Positions 1 to 8,967 of a stretch of DNA of 64,000 bases are shown here, piece by piece (the stretch's first letter is position 1; the number at the start of each line of letters is the position of its first letter). The notes beneath the pieces are model-generated. The model made no database searches. It was not told the origin of the DNA and worked only from the letters and a program-made list of their open reading frames with translations. The stretch is from Saprospiraceae bacterium (GTDB taxonomy: Bacteria; Bacteroidota; Bacteroidia; Chitinophagales; Saprospiraceae), in contig JAGQWX010000001.1 in the NCBI GenBank assembly GCA_020436935.1, positions 310,001 to 374,000 on the forward strand, given 5' to 3'. A program made the translations under genes and the position numbers.

Positions 1-41
1 CTATTCGTTTATTTAAATCAAAATTAGTGTAAAAACAAAAG

Positions 42-755
42 CTACGCCGTATCAAATCTTCCAAGCAGGAAAACCGCCGGTTGCTTGTGCAAAAAACCGA
101 GGTCAAGTTTTTTCCATTCTGAAAGACGTTTTGTTTTGACAAACTGGCCTTCTCCATCGAGGTCACAGGCAACACAGAGCCATCTTTCCTGGGGTAAACT
201 CTCTATGATGGTACTGATCATGAATCCATTGCGGTACGGAGTTTCAATAAAAATCTGTGTTGCGCCGGTCTTTTCTACCTGCTGATCGAGCATCCTGAGC
301 CTATTGGAAAGTTCCGCAGCTTTGTTGGGCAAATAGCCGTGAAAAGTGAATTGTTGTCCGTTGAATCCCGATGACATCAGCGCCATTATAATAGAGGAGG
401 GTCCCACCAATGGTCGCACCTCAATGTGCTGTTTGTGGCACCAGGCCACGGCCATATGACCGGGATCTGCCACTGCCGGACATCCTGCTTCAGAAAGCAA
501 TGCCACATCTTCACCGGATTTCAATATTTCCAGAAAAGAGTAAAGTCCTGAAACATCAAAGCCTTTGTCAATTTCAAAAAATGAAAGATCGTCGATGACT
601 ATTTCGGGGCAAATCCCCCTGAGAAACCTCCTGGCTGTTTTGGTCCGCTCCACCACATAATACTTGATTTTTGATACCACAGCAGGAATTTCAGGAACTG
701 TGTTACCGTATCGTCCTTCTGCAATGGGTGTTGGAATAAGGAAAAGTTGCGCCAT
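42..755 (-). CDS. RsmI-like SAM-dependent methyltransferase (tetrapyrrole methylase fold)
   Basis: A 237-residue protein of the tetrapyrrole-methylase/RsmI superfamily. The start at 755 is chosen because the fold begins at once (LFLIPTPIAEG, residues 4-14, matching the first strand of RsmI) and lies 2 nt after the stop of the upstream gene. The SAM-site segment SEAGCPAVADPG (88-99) and the VGPSS loop (117-121) are clear; IETPYR corresponds to RsmI's ESPHR. RsmI 2'-O-methylates C1402 of 16S rRNA, but this protein is about 40 residues shorter than typical RsmI and looks like the second, shorter paralog found in Bacteroidota. The substrate is therefore uncertain. It is probably co-transcribed with the pterin synthase upstream. 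Confidence 0.85.
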   Translation of the reverse strand: MAQLFLIPTPIAEGRYGNTVPEIPAVVSKIKYYVVERTKTARRFLRGICPEIVIDDLSFFEIDKGFDVSGLYSFLEILKSGEDVALLSEAGCPAVADPGHMAVAWCHKQHIEVRPLVGPSSIIMALMSSGFNGQQFTFHGYLPNKAAELSNRLRMLDQQVEKTGATQIFIETPYRNGFMISTIIESLPQERWLCVACDLDGEGQFVKTKRLSEWKKLDLGFLHKQPAVFLLGRFDTA

Positions 756-757
756 AA

Positions 758-1165
758 TTAAGCCGGATATTGCACATAATTTCTGGGGGTCTCCCACAGT
801 TTGATGCCCAAATCGTATCGTTCATCGATGTGCTTTCTGAGAATATTGTAGATGACTACTGCCATGTTTTCAGCGGATGGCAGGATATTTTTGAACTCTT
901 CCACCTGAAGATTGAGGTTTTTGTGGTCAAACTTCTTTTCAACATGGGTGCTGACCAGATCCGCCAGCTTTCCAAGATCGTAAACGTATCCGGTATCGGG
1001 ATCTATTTCACCGGTCAGGCGTACTTCGAGCTCATAATTGTGGCCATGGTAGTACTCATTGTTGCACAAGCCAAATACCTCTGCATTCTTTTCTGCAGAC
1101 CAGGCAGGATTGTGTAATCTGTGCGCAGCATTGAAATGAGCCATGCGAAAAACGGATACCTTCAT
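758..1165 (-). CDS. 6-pyruvoyl-tetrahydropterin synthase / QueD family protein
   Basis: A 135-residue one-domain T-fold enzyme. Zinc ligands His15 (FNAAHRL), His40 and His42 (HGHNYE) and the catalytic Cys34 (GLCNNEYYHGH) are present, as are the Asp80-His81 pair and Glu126 (WETPRN). PSAEN (97-101) is closer to classical pyruvoyl-tetrahydropterin synthases than to many QueD proteins. It acts on 7,8-dihydroneopterin triphosphate, either toward queuosine (6-carboxytetrahydropterin) or toward a pterin; the sequence does not decide which. folE and tgt in the same window are compatible with the queuosine role. The start at 1165 removes an upstream extension that does not look coding. A TACTTTTG -7 element lies at 1238-1245. 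Confidence 0.88.
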   Translation of the reverse strand: MKVSVFRMAHFNAAHRLHNPAWSAEKNAEVFGLCNNEYYHGHNYELEVRLTGEIDPDTGYVYDLGKLADLVSTHVEKKFDHKNLNLQVEEFKNILPSAENMAVVIYNILRKHIDERYDLGIKLWETPRNYVQYPA

Positions 1166-1237
1166 CGGTTTTAAAATTCTTCTTTTTAGTGAATACTTGT
1201 CGGAAAAAGGACAATCCATTTTCCGCCGAGTATAATA

Positions 1238-1245
1238 CAAAAGTA
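1238..1245 (-). promoter_or_regulatory. Bacteroidota-type -7 element for the pterin synthase/methylase pair
   Basis: Minus-strand TACTTTTG matches the consensus TAnnTTTG and lies 73 nt upstream of the ATG at 1165. I see no TTG at the expected -33 spacing, so the call rests on the -7 box alone. Confidence 0.4.
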
Positions 1246-1433
1246 ACCCATTAATGTCCAAATGGTTTCTATTGAACAGTGCTTTTATTGCATCTTGAGG
1301 TATTGACGGACTCGTAATCGGATAAAATGCATGAAGCTGCTTGGCATAACAATCATTAAAAGAGTAGAATTTCTTTCTAATTTACACCAAAGCCTTCGCT
1401 CCGTCGTTTTAATTTTATCAAATTCTCCTAACG

Positions 1434-2006
1434 ATGAAAAGACTACTACTGACCGGTATGTGCATGTTGTGGCTGTCCTACAACATTGGAGCTCAGGCAT
1501 TTGTAAGAGCCGGAATGGTTACATTTCAACCAAATGTGGATGAAGTCATACTCAATGTCACGACGCGTTCATTTCCGAGCTACTATATTGGGGGTGGGTT
1601 GGAAGCCAAAATTCTGAAAATTTTTTTATTGGAAATTGGTGCCAATTATTATGACATCAATGTGGATGTTGAATCCGGATCTGCTACTGAAAAGCTTGAT
1701 GGCGCTATGGTAGGATTACCTGTATTGTTAAAAATAAATCCCGTTAAATATTTTAATGCAGGAGTAGGTCTGATGCCTTCCACCTTTATAAACAGCAATA
1801 CACTGGAGAACTTATACTATAAAAAATACAATGTATCCGGCACTGCCAAAATCGAAGTCAAACCCATCAGGCAGATCAGTATTGAACTGGCCTATACGTT
1901 GGGTTTTATTCCATCTGAAGTGGTCTGGAGAGATTCTCAGGGTGCTGAAGAAATTCTCAAATCCAATCAAAGTTTTTATAATCTGGGGCTGAAGTACAAT
2001 TTTTAA
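1434..2006 (+). CDS. Outer-membrane beta-barrel protein, first of a tandem pair
   Basis: A 190-residue secreted protein with a Sec signal peptide ending near GAQA (about residue 22). Alternating amphipathic strands follow, ending in the aromatic-terminated strand NLGLKYNF, the usual C-terminal signature of outer-membrane barrels. It is clearly paralogous to the next gene: both share YIGGG, LEIGAN.Y, GLP..LK, LYY.K.N.SGT and SFY.LGLKY. With about 165 mature residues it would form a small barrel of roughly eight strands. I know no specific function. The start at 1434 is the only one giving a complete signal peptide. Confidence 0.75.
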   Translation: MKRLLLTGMCMLWLSYNIGAQAFVRAGMVTFQPNVDEVILNVTTRSFPSYYIGGGLEAKILKIFLLEIGANYYDINVDVESGSATEKLDGAMVGLPVLLKINPVKYFNAGVGLMPSTFINSNTLENLYYKKYNVSGTAKIEVKPIRQISIELAYTLGFIPSEVVWRDSQGAEEILKSNQSFYNLGLKYNF

Positions 2007-2016
2007 ACGGCAACAG

Positions 2017-2613
2017 ATGAAAACCTTTAATCCCAAAGCATTAAAACACCGACTTGTTCTTTTGCTGTCTATTTTATTTTGGACCACTCTTATTAATGCC
2101 CAGGCTTTCCTCAAAGCAGGAACTGTAGTTTTTGATATGAGCAATGATACGAGGTACAGGTCCGGAGGATCTTTTCAATCCATCCCGCAGTTTTATATTG
2201 GAGGAGGATTTGATGTAGGAATTCTGGAACATTTTGATCTGGAAATTGGAGCCAATTTTTATAAATCTCAAATCAATGATCAACAAGAAAAAAGTGGAAA
2301 AATACTCGATGAATGGATGCTTGGACTGCCCATCATTCTAAAAATGCCGGTTTTCAAAAATCTTAAGGCAGGACTCGGTGCAACACCTTCATTATTCCTT
2401 AATCCTGAATGGCGAGAGCGGTTGTACTTTCACAAATTCAACATCTCAGGGACGATCAATATTGATTACATGCTTGTAAAACATGTCCATCTGGAGTTGG
2501 GTTACAACAGAGGATTGATACCAATAAAGTTTGATAAAATCGAAAATGGCAAGGAAGTTATAGACCCGAACTTCCAAAGCTTTTATACCCTTGGTCTGAA
2601 GTATGGGTTTTAG
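2017..2613 (+). CDS. Outer-membrane beta-barrel protein, second of a tandem pair
   Basis: A 198-residue paralog of the preceding gene, starting 10 nt after its stop and so presumably co-transcribed. The N-terminus has a basic stretch (KALKHRLVLL) and a hydrophobic segment ending in INAQA, consistent with a signal peptide of about 30 residues. The barrel strands align along the whole length with the first copy, with divergent loops, and it ends in TLGLKYGF. The pair probably arose by an old duplication. Function is unknown; paired barrels of this kind may be structural or sit with cell-envelope complexes, which is conjecture. Confidence 0.75.
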   Translation: MKTFNPKALKHRLVLLLSILFWTTLINAQAFLKAGTVVFDMSNDTRYRSGGSFQSIPQFYIGGGFDVGILEHFDLEIGANFYKSQINDQQEKSGKILDEWMLGLPIILKMPVFKNLKAGLGATPSLFLNPEWRERLYFHKFNISGTINIDYMLVKHVHLELGYNRGLIPIKFDKIENGKEVIDPNFQSFYTLGLKYGF

Positions 2614-2619
2614 TCTGTC

Positions 2620-2754
2620 TTATTGTGGGAAGCTTGTCCCGTTATGGCTATGATTGTATACGTAGATCAACAAAACCAAAATGATGATGATTCCCAACAT
2701 AATTTTGCCGAATGTCACACCTTTTGGTCCATAATTATGGCTACTTCCACTCAT
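2620..2754 (-). CDS. Small single-pass membrane protein (44 residues)
   Basis: An ATG at 2752-2754 opens a 44-codon frame ending at TAA 2620-2622. The product starts with a short polar stretch (MSGSSHNYGPKG), then a convincing transmembrane segment (KIMLGIIIILVLLIYVYN), and ends with a short polar tail. It fills the space between the barrel genes and the divergent formimidoyltransferase gene. Such small membrane proteins are common and often missed. I do not recognise a family, and there is no independent evidence of translation. Confidence 0.5.
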   Translation of the reverse strand: MSGSSHNYGPKGVTFGKIMLGIIIILVLLIYVYNHSHNGTSFPQ

Positions 2755-2816
2755 TTTTATTCATTTTGTGGTGCAAAATAAATTGAATTTGCTGAAAAAG
2801 CCAAATGATTTTCATT

Positions 2817-3803
2817 ATGAATGATGTTATCATTGAGAGTGTGCCCAATTTTAGTGAAGGGAGAAGGCCGGAGGTAGTTCATTCCATCAGGGATGCAATG
2901 GCAATTACACCCGGTGTAAAGGTTTTGAATGTGGACATTGGCTATGATGCCAACCGTACTGTTTTTACGATAGCCGGACCACCAGACCAGGTTTGTGAAG
3001 CCTTGTTTAAAGGGGCAGAAGCTGCTGTACATCTTATTGACATGAGGCTCCACGAAGGAAACCATCCCAGAATGGGTGCCCTCGATGTATGTCCACTGAT
3101 TCCCATCAAAGGTATTTCTTATGAGGAGTTGATCCCTTACGCTGAACAATTGGGAAGGCGTCTTGGTGAAGACTTGTCCATTCCCGTTTTTTATTATGAA
3201 AAAAGTGCCCGGTATCCTCACAAGTCAAATCTTGCAGAAATCAGGCGCGGAGAATACGAAGGTATGGGTCGAAAAATGACCGATCCATTGTGGAATTCGG
3301 ACAATGGTTTGGTATTCAATGCTGTAACCGGAACAACAGCTTTGGGTGTTCGGCCTTTTTTGATTGCTTACAATGTCAATTTGGAATCAGAAGACGTTGC
3401 TGTTGCCAAAAAAATAGCACTACACATCAGGGCTTCAGGATATATTGACAGCGCAGGCACACGTGTACCTGGAAAACTGGAAGGGGTCAAAGCCATTGGT
3501 TGGTGGATGGAAGAATACCAATGCGCACAAGTTTCCACCAATATTGTGGACATTACACAAGCAAATCCGGGAAGTGTTTTTCTGGCTGTTAGAGAGGAAG
3601 CTGCACGTTTTGGTATTGAAGTCAAGAGTTCGGAGTTGATCGGCCTCTTGCCCCTCGCCACACTTTATCAGACAGCCAGGTCGCTAAGTTTGAATGATGC
3701 GGACGAAAAAAGTTTGGTCAGATCTGTCGAAAACGCCCTGGGTCTTGCCGACAAAGAAAGCTTTATCCTTGAAGACAGAATCATTGAGTATTTGATGTCA
3801 TAA
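2817..3803 (+). CDS. ftcD: Glutamate formimidoyltransferase
   Basis: A 328-residue enzyme transferring the formimino group of N-formimino-L-glutamate to tetrahydrofolate (EC 2.1.2.5), the last step of one histidine-degradation route, which feeds the one-carbon pool. VPNFSEGR (9-16) and GNHPRMGALDVCPLIP (81-96, with the catalytic His in NHPRMG) are diagnostic. Only the transferase domain is present; the cyclodeaminase domain of the mammalian bifunctional enzyme is absent. The ATG at 2817 is preferred to 2805 because the conserved N-terminus follows directly. It sits just ahead of metF and ahcY, which fits a folate/one-carbon neighbourhood. Confidence 0.95.
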   Translation: MNDVIIESVPNFSEGRRPEVVHSIRDAMAITPGVKVLNVDIGYDANRTVFTIAGPPDQVCEALFKGAEAAVHLIDMRLHEGNHPRMGALDVCPLIPIKGISYEELIPYAEQLGRRLGEDLSIPVFYYEKSARYPHKSNLAEIRRGEYEGMGRKMTDPLWNSDNGLVFNAVTGTTALGVRPFLIAYNVNLESEDVAVAKKIALHIRASGYIDSAGTRVPGKLEGVKAIGWWMEEYQCAQVSTNIVDITQANPGSVFLAVREEAARFGIEVKSSELIGLLPLATLYQTARSLSLNDADEKSLVRSVENALGLADKESFILEDRIIEYLMS

Positions 3804-3841
3804 TCAACTAATAATCACCAAACTATTAAAAAAACATATTG

Positions 3842-3849
3842 TATCTTTG
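3842..3849 (+). promoter_or_regulatory. Bacteroidota-type -7 element upstream of metF
   Basis: TATCTTTG matches TAnnTTTG and lies 32 nt before the metF ATG, predicting a leader of roughly 25 nt. No TTG occurs at the usual -33 spacing. Confidence 0.45.
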
Positions 3850-3881
3850 CGGCTCGAAATCAGACAGCTTCAAAAGCTTAT

Positions 3882-4832
3882 ATGAAAGTAACTGAATATT
3901 TTGAACGGTCCGCCGGCACTACCCTTACCTCTTTTGAAGTTCTTCCTCCATTGAAAGGTGGCAGTATGCAGGACATTTTTGACATCCTTGATCCCTTGAT
4001 GGAATTCAAACCTCCCTTCGTGGATGTAACCTACCACAGGGAAGAGTTTGTCTACAAAATGCAGACATCGGGGTATTATGAAAAAACTGCCATTCGCAAA
4101 AGACCAGGCACTGTAGGCATTTGCGCTTCTATCATGCACAGGTATGGTGTTGATGCTGTGCCCCATCTTATTTGTGGTGGTTTTTCCATTGAAGAAACAG
4201 AGAATGCGCTGATCGATCTCCATTTTTTGGGCATCAACAACGTATTGGCTTTGAGGGGAGACGCGCGTCAGTTCGAGGATAAGTTTACCCCCGAACCCAA
4301 TGGACACAAGTTTGCCGTAGACCTGGTTCGACAGATTCAGGACATGAACAATGGTGTTTACCTCGATGCCAACATAGATAAAGGATCCAAGACGGAGTTT
4401 TGCATAGGGGTGGCTGCGTATCCTGAAAAACATTTTGAAGCGCCAAATCTGGACCAGGACATCAAGTATTTGAAGGAAAAAGTCAATGCAGGAGCAAGTT
4501 ATATTGTAACTCAGATGTTTTTTGACAACAAAAAGTACTTCGAATTTGTAGATAAATGCAGAGCTGCCGGAATTGATGTGCCGATAGTCCCCGGACTCAA
4601 GCCATTGACACGAAAATACCAGCTCAACTCTATCCCGAGAAAGTTTTTCATCAACTTTCCTGAGGAATTGGTGAAGGAAGTAGCAAAGACTGATGAAAAG
4701 AACATCAATCAGGTGGGCATCGAGTGGTGCATAGCACAAAGCAAAGAACTTAAAGCAGCAGGTGTACCCTGTTTGCACTATTATACCATGGGCGATTCAA
4801 ATACTACCATAAAGATTGCTTCGTCCTTGTAA
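3882..4832 (+). CDS. metF: Methylenetetrahydrofolate reductase
   Basis: A 316-residue flavoprotein reducing 5,10-methylene-THF to 5-methyl-THF for methionine synthesis. Family landmarks are in order: SFEVLPP with the catalytic Glu19, LRGD (124-127) at the FAD site, GVAAYPEKH (177-185), QMFFD (211-215) and PGLKPLT (237-243). The length is that of the bacterial catalytic domain, without the eukaryotic regulatory domain. It precedes ahcY with a 73-nt gap, and metK lies about 2.7 kb further on. Folate reduction, homocysteine recovery and SAM synthesis are thus grouped here. Confidence 0.97.
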   Translation: MKVTEYFERSAGTTLTSFEVLPPLKGGSMQDIFDILDPLMEFKPPFVDVTYHREEFVYKMQTSGYYEKTAIRKRPGTVGICASIMHRYGVDAVPHLICGGFSIEETENALIDLHFLGINNVLALRGDARQFEDKFTPEPNGHKFAVDLVRQIQDMNNGVYLDANIDKGSKTEFCIGVAAYPEKHFEAPNLDQDIKYLKEKVNAGASYIVTQMFFDNKKYFEFVDKCRAAGIDVPIVPGLKPLTRKYQLNSIPRKFFINFPEELVKEVAKTDEKNINQVGIEWCIAQSKELKAAGVPCLHYYTMGDSNTTIKIASSL

Positions 4833-4905
4833 TTGAAATTGATTTACTAAACATAGGTTTGACAAAAAAACGGTTATAAAAGGTCAGCCAAATTAAAAAT
4901 TGACG

Positions 4906-6210
4906 ATGATAACACAAGCAAAGTACAAAGTTAAAGACATCAATCTTGCCGATTGGGGAAGAAAAGAAATCGAACTTGCTGAGGCTGAAATGCCCGGACT
5001 TATGTCCTTGAGAGCAGAATATGGTGATAGCAAACCTTTGAAAGGTGCAAGAATAGCCGGATGTCTGCACATGACGATCCAGACTGCGGTTTTGATCGAA
5101 ACGCTTGTAGAACTGGGAGCAGAAGTCAGCTGGTCTTCTTGCAATATCTTCTCAACGCAGGACCATGCAGCGGCAGCAATTGCTGCAGCAGGAATTCCGG
5201 TATATGCATGGAAAGGTATGAACGAAGAAGAATTCAACTGGTGCATCGAGCAAACAGTTTTCGCTTTTGAAGGTGATCAGCCTTTGAATATGATCCTTGA
5301 CGACGGTGGAGATTTGACCAACCTTGTTTTAGACCACTATCCCGAGCTGGTTGGTGGCATCAAAGGTTTGTCGGAAGAAACGACTACCGGAGTTCACCGT
5401 TTGTACGAAAGAATGAAAAAAGGCACATTACCAATGCCTGCCATCAACGTCAACGACTCTGTGACCAAGTCTAAGTTTGATAACAAATACGGTTGTAAAG
5501 AGTCTTGTGTAGATGCCATCAGAAGGGCTACAGACGTAATGATGGCCGGAAAAGTTGCTGTTGTTTGCGGATATGGTGACGTAGGAAAAGGTAGCGCAGC
5601 ATCCCTCAAAGGTGCAGGCTGCAGGGTTATTGTAACTGAAATCGATCCTATTTGTGCATTGCAGGCAGCCATGGATGGTTTTGAGGTCAAAAAATTGATC
5701 AATGCAGTCCCTGAAGCCAACATTATCGTTACTGCTACCGGAAATAAGGACATCGTAAGGCCTGAGCACTTCAAGGCAATGAAAGACAAAGCCATCGTTT
5801 GTAATATCGGTCACTTTGACAACGAAATCGATATGGCGTGGCTCAACAAAACCCATGGCAATACCAAAGTTGAAATCAAGCCTCAAGTGGACAAATACAC
5901 CATCGATGGCAAAGACATCCTGGTTTTGGCCGAAGGTAGATTGGTCAACCTAGGTTGTGCAACAGGTCACCCATCATTTGTGATGTCCAACAGCTTTACC
6001 AACCAGGTATTGGCACAGCTTGAATTGTGGCAAAACGCTGATAAATACAGCAATGAAGTATATACCCTTCCAAAACACCTCGATGAGAAAGTGGCCAAAC
6101 TCCACCTTTCAAAAATCGGTGTTGAATTGGAAGAGCTCAACGCTGACCAGGCAGACTACATCGGTGTGACTGTTGAAGGTCCGTATAAGCCGGAGTACTA
6201 CAGGTATTAA
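4906..6210 (+). CDS. ahcY: Adenosylhomocysteinase
   Basis: A 434-residue NAD-dependent enzyme hydrolysing S-adenosylhomocysteine to homocysteine and adenosine, relieving product inhibition of methyltransferases. Visible are [14 protein letters not shown] (78-91), KSKFDN (188-193), the NAD loop GYGDVGKG (222-229) and the conserved C-terminus ending [11 protein letters not shown] 4906 is chosen over an in-frame TTG six bases earlier. A strong terminator follows at 6230-6262. Encoding SAH hydrolase means the activated methyl cycle can run without the Pfs/LuxS route, though the rest of the genome is not visible. Confidence 0.98.
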   Translation: MITQAKYKVKDINLADWGRKEIELAEAEMPGLMSLRAEYGDSKPLKGARIAGCLHMTIQTAVLIETLVELGAEVSWSSCNIFSTQDHAAAAIAAAGIPVYAWKGMNEEEFNWCIEQTVFAFEGDQPLNMILDDGGDLTNLVLDHYPELVGGIKGLSEETTTGVHRLYERMKKGTLPMPAINVNDSVTKSKFDNKYGCKESCVDAIRRATDVMMAGKVAVVCGYGDVGKGSAASLKGAGCRVIVTEIDPICALQAAMDGFEVKKLINAVPEANIIVTATGNKDIVRPEHFKAMKDKAIVCNIGHFDNEIDMAWLNKTHGNTKVEIKPQVDKYTIDGKDILVLAEGRLVNLGCATGHPSFVMSNSFTNQVLAQLELWQNADKYSNEVYTLPKHLDEKVAKLHLSKIGVELEELNADQADYIGVTVEGPYKPEYYRY

Positions 6211-6229
6211 TCATATACTTATGAATGAT

Positions 6230-6262
6230 AAAAAGCCTCCTGAAGTTCAGGGGGCTTTTTTG
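6230..6262 (+). terminator. Rho-independent terminator after ahcY
   Basis: An inverted repeat of about ten base pairs (AGCCTCCTGA pairing with TCAGGGGGCT around a short loop) is preceded by A's and followed by a T run, 20 nt after the ahcY stop. Confidence 0.8.
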
Positions 6263-6353
6263 TTTTGTGAATGGTTCATGTAATGGGTCAATTATCTTCA
6301 GAAAAGTGCTTTTTTTGTCTTTTCATTTTTCATCTTTCACCCGTAATATTGAT

Positions 6354-6863
6354 ATGCAAACACTCCACACCCCCCGACTGGTACTCAGAGCACTGCAAAC
6401 CGACGATAGTCAGGTCATTTATCTTTTGAGATCAAATCCTGACGTAAATAAATATCTGGACAGAAGTCCATGTCTTTCTGTGGAGGACGCACTTTCATTC
6501 ATTCATAAAATCAATGGAGCTGTGAGCAATGGCAATGCCTACTATTGGGGTATATGCACTAAGGGCTCTGGAGAACTCATCGGGACCATTTGTCTGTTTG
6601 ACTTATCTGCAGAAAAAAGCAGCTGCGAAATCGGCTTTGAATTGCTTCCTGAATTCCAGGGGCATGGCTACATGAAAGAAGCGACGGAATCAGTCATTGA
6701 CTTTGTTTTTAAATCGTTATCCCTCGAAAAAATCAGGGCTGATGTGCATGAAAATAATGCCAGGTCCCTGCATTTGCTCAACAAACTCCAATTTCTGGGC
6801 ACAATGTCGGAATATCCTGAACCTCATCTAAAGTCCTTTGTACTTGTGCATTCTGAGAGATAA
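6354..6863 (+). CDS. GNAT-family N-acetyltransferase (RimJ/RimL-like)
   Basis: A 169-residue acetyl-CoA-dependent acetyltransferase. It opens with TPRLVLRAL, typical of the RimJ/RimL branch that modifies protein N-termini or small amines, and carries the acetyl-CoA loop QGHGYM (102-107) after the strand CEIGFELLPE. The start at 6354 is chosen because residues upstream overlap the ahcY terminator and are not conserved-looking. The substrate cannot be inferred. It stands alone between the ahcY terminator and the convergent dcd gene. Confidence 0.85.
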   Translation: MQTLHTPRLVLRALQTDDSQVIYLLRSNPDVNKYLDRSPCLSVEDALSFIHKINGAVSNGNAYYWGICTKGSGELIGTICLFDLSAEKSSCEIGFELLPEFQGHGYMKEATESVIDFVFKSLSLEKIRADVHENNARSLHLLNKLQFLGTMSEYPEPHLKSFVLVHSER

Positions 6864-6959
6864 ATCAGCATTTCGAGTTAAAACAGGGCACCGAATTTTT
6901 ACAAATAAAAAAGCAGGACCGATTACCTCAGCCCTGCCGAATGTTCGTTAATTCTATTT

Positions 6960-7496
6960 CTAGAACTTATTCTTCCACATCATGCTTTCTACCGGGCGGT
7001 CAGTGCGCTCGTTATATTTGGCATTTTGCTTTTTATTGTAATAATTCTCGATGTCCCCCTCTACTGCGAAATATATCAGCTGTCCTATTGGCATGCCTGC
7101 ATAAACCCTGACCTTTTGGGAGACACTGATTTCCAGTGTCCAGTGGTTGCAAAATCCCACGTCTCCCTTGCCGGCTGTAGCATGGATGTCTATGCCAAGT
7201 CTGCCAACACTCGATTTGCCTTCCAGGAAGGGAACAGAATTGTGTGTTTCTGTATACTCTTGAGTTACACCAAGATACAAAGTATTAGGATTCAACACAT
7301 ATCCCTCCTCAGGAATCTCAAAGGTTTTGATCTGATTGTGCTTGCGCGCGTCCAGGACCTCGTCTTCGTAAGTGGCCAAATATTTTCCCAAATGAACATC
7401 ATAAGAATTGGTGCCAAGACGCGACCTGTCATAGGGTTCTATGACAATCTCTCCCTTATCAATGGCTTCCAGAATCTTCTTGTCGGATAATATCAT
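6960..7496 (-). CDS. dcd: dCTP deaminase
   Basis: A 178-residue trimeric enzyme of the dUTPase fold converting dCTP to dUTP, the main source of dUMP for thymidylate synthesis. SSVGRLG (95-101) binds phosphates, and TAGKGDVGF...TLE (107-122) contains the catalytic Glu122. Length is close to the family norm of about 180-195 residues. It begins 13 nt after the metK stop on the same strand and is probably expressed with metK. Whether it also hydrolyses dUTP, as bifunctional versions do, is not evident. Confidence 0.96.
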   Translation of the reverse strand: MILSDKKILEAIDKGEIVIEPYDRSRLGTNSYDVHLGKYLATYEDEVLDARKHNQIKTFEIPEEGYVLNPNTLYLGVTQEYTETHNSVPFLEGKSSVGRLGIDIHATAGKGDVGFCNHWTLEISVSQKVRVYAGMPIGQLIYFAVEGDIENYYNKKQNAKYNERTDRPVESMMWKNKF

Positions 7497-7509
7497 ATTC
7501 GGCTGAGCC

Positions 7510-8766
7510 TTATTTTATTTTGAATTCCTTTTTGATCTTCTCAACGTAATCCAACTCTTCCCAAGGGAATGTTTTGACTTTCACCTTTTTTGTATTTCCG
7601 GATCCATCTTTAAAGGTCAAAGTTTTTTCTTCAGGAGTTCTTCCCATATGACCGTAAGCAGCAGATTCGCTGTAGATTGGCGTTCTCAACTTGAGCCTGG
7701 TCTCAATGGCATAAGGTCTCATGTCAAAAATCTTCATCACCTTATCCGCAATCTCGCTATCCTTGAGCGTCACTTTGGATGATCCGTTGGTGTTGACATA
7801 AATATTGGTAGGCTCAGCCACGCCAATGGCATAAGACACCTGAACCAAAACTTCATCGCACACGCCTGCAGCTACCAGGTTCTTGGCGATGTGTCGTGTA
7901 GCATATGCTGCCGATCTGTCTACCTTACTTGGGTCTTTGCCGGAGAATGCACCACCACCATGGGCACCTTTACCACCGTAAGTATCAACGATGATTTTCC
8001 TTCCTGTCAATCCTGTATCTCCGTGTGGACCACCAATCACAAACTTGCCTGTAGGATTGATATGGTACTTGATTTTATTGGTAAACAAAGGCTTAAGCGA
8101 TGGCTTCAGTTTTTTGATTACCCTTGGTATAACAATTTCAATGACGTCTTCCTTGATCTTTGCAAGCATGGCTTTGTCCTTATCAAAATCATCGTGTTGT
8201 GTAGATACGACGATAGAATCAATTCTTACCGGCTTGTGATCATCAGAATATTCTATTGTAACCTGCGACTTTGCATCAGGCCTGAGGTATTTCATTTTTT
8301 TGCCTTCCTTTCTGATTTGTGAAAGCTCCTGCAAAATTTTATGAGACAAGTCAAGTGCCAAAGGCATGTAGTTGTCGGTCTCGCTGGTAGCATATCCAAA
8401 CATCATACCCTGATCTCCGGCGCCCTGATCTTCTTTCTTCTTGCGCTCTACACCCTGGTTGATGTCCGGGCTTTGCTCGTGAATTGAAGAAAATACACCA
8501 CAAGAATGAGCCTCAAACATATACTCAGATTTGGTGTAACCGATACGTTTGATGACGTCTCTTGCAATTTGCTGAACATCCAGGTAAGTTTTTGACTTCA
8601 CCTCGCCGGCAAGAACTACCTGACCTGTGGTTACCAAGGTTTCACAGGCTACTTTTGAGTCGGGGTCAAAAGCCAAAAAATGATCAACAAGAGCGTCAGA
8701 AATCTGATCTGCAACTTTATCAGGATGTCCTTCTGAAACAGATTCAGAGGTAAACAAATAAGGCAT
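7510..8766 (-). CDS. metK: S-adenosylmethionine synthase
   Basis: A 418-residue enzyme forming SAM from methionine and ATP. GHPDK (13-17), GAGDQGMM (116-123), [12 protein letters not shown] (246-257) and the P-loop-like [16 protein letters not shown] (270-285) are all intact. It is slightly longer than E. coli MetK (384 residues), with extra charged segments near 150-200, as is common in Bacteroidota. A consensus promoter lies at 8819-8848, giving a leader of about 45 nt, too short for a SAM-I-type riboswitch. That promoter is immediately next to the truncated FAH copy. Confidence 0.98.
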   Translation of the reverse strand: MPYLFTSESVSEGHPDKVADQISDALVDHFLAFDPDSKVACETLVTTGQVVLAGEVKSKTYLDVQQIARDVIKRIGYTKSEYMFEAHSCGVFSSIHEQSPDINQGVERKKKEDQGAGDQGMMFGYATSETDNYMPLALDLSHKILQELSQIRKEGKKMKYLRPDAKSQVTIEYSDDHKPVRIDSIVVSTQHDDFDKDKAMLAKIKEDVIEIVIPRVIKKLKPSLKPLFTNKIKYHINPTGKFVIGGPHGDTGLTGRKIIVDTYGGKGAHGGGAFSGKDPSKVDRSAAYATRHIAKNLVAAGVCDEVLVQVSYAIGVAEPTNIYVNTNGSSKVTLKDSEIADKVMKIFDMRPYAIETRLKLRTPIYSESAAYGHMGRTPEEKTLTFKDGSGNTKKVKVKTFPWEELDYVEKIKKEFKIK

Positions 8767-8818
8767 GTGTTTTTACTTTATTATGATTGAAGAAAGATCT
8801 TGGTTTTTCAAACCGGCA

Positions 8819-8848
8819 CAAAAGTAGGAAAAGTGTTTTAAATGCCAA
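8819..8848 (-). promoter_or_regulatory. Full-consensus promoter for metK-dcd
   Basis: On the minus strand TTG (8848-8846) is separated by exactly 19 nt from TACTTTTG (8826-8819), matching the Bacteroidota sigma-ABfr consensus. The -33 TTG lies 1 nt beyond the stop codon of the truncated FAH copy, so metK expression was probably preserved when the adjacent insert arrived. Confidence 0.75.
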
Positions 8849-8849
8849 G

Positions 8850-8967
8850 TTATTTTATCTCACAGTGCAAAAGCTTCCTCTCTCCAAGGAATCCTTCCAG
8901 AGCATCACCAATTTCTACCTTGCTTACACCTGGAGGCGTACCTGTATAAATGAGGTCGCCTTTTTGT
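8850..8967 (-). pseudogene. Truncated 3' end of an FAH-family hydrolase gene
   Basis: The last 39 codons and stop of an FAH-family gene, without a 5' part. It aligns without gaps to 13162-13279, the end of the intact gene 4.3 kb away, with 9 differences in 118 nt. Read in the same frame it encodes QKGDLIYTGTPPGVSK at the N-terminal end and ERKLLHCEIK then stop at the C-terminal end. The differences fall in seven codons, six synonymous and one Val/Ile. Upstream of 8967 the similarity stops. It is therefore a remnant of a diverged allele, not a fresh duplication. Confidence 0.85.

Noticed and set aside
6911-6937. Hairpin GCAGG...CCTGC between the acetyltransferase and dcd as a terminator.
   Set aside because: The stem has only five pairs, a long loop and no good T run; I did not call it.
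8767-8818. SAM-responsive riboswitch ahead of metK.
   Set aside because: The promoter at 8819-8848 leaves a leader of about 45 nt, too short for known SAM riboswitches, and no matching helices are seen.
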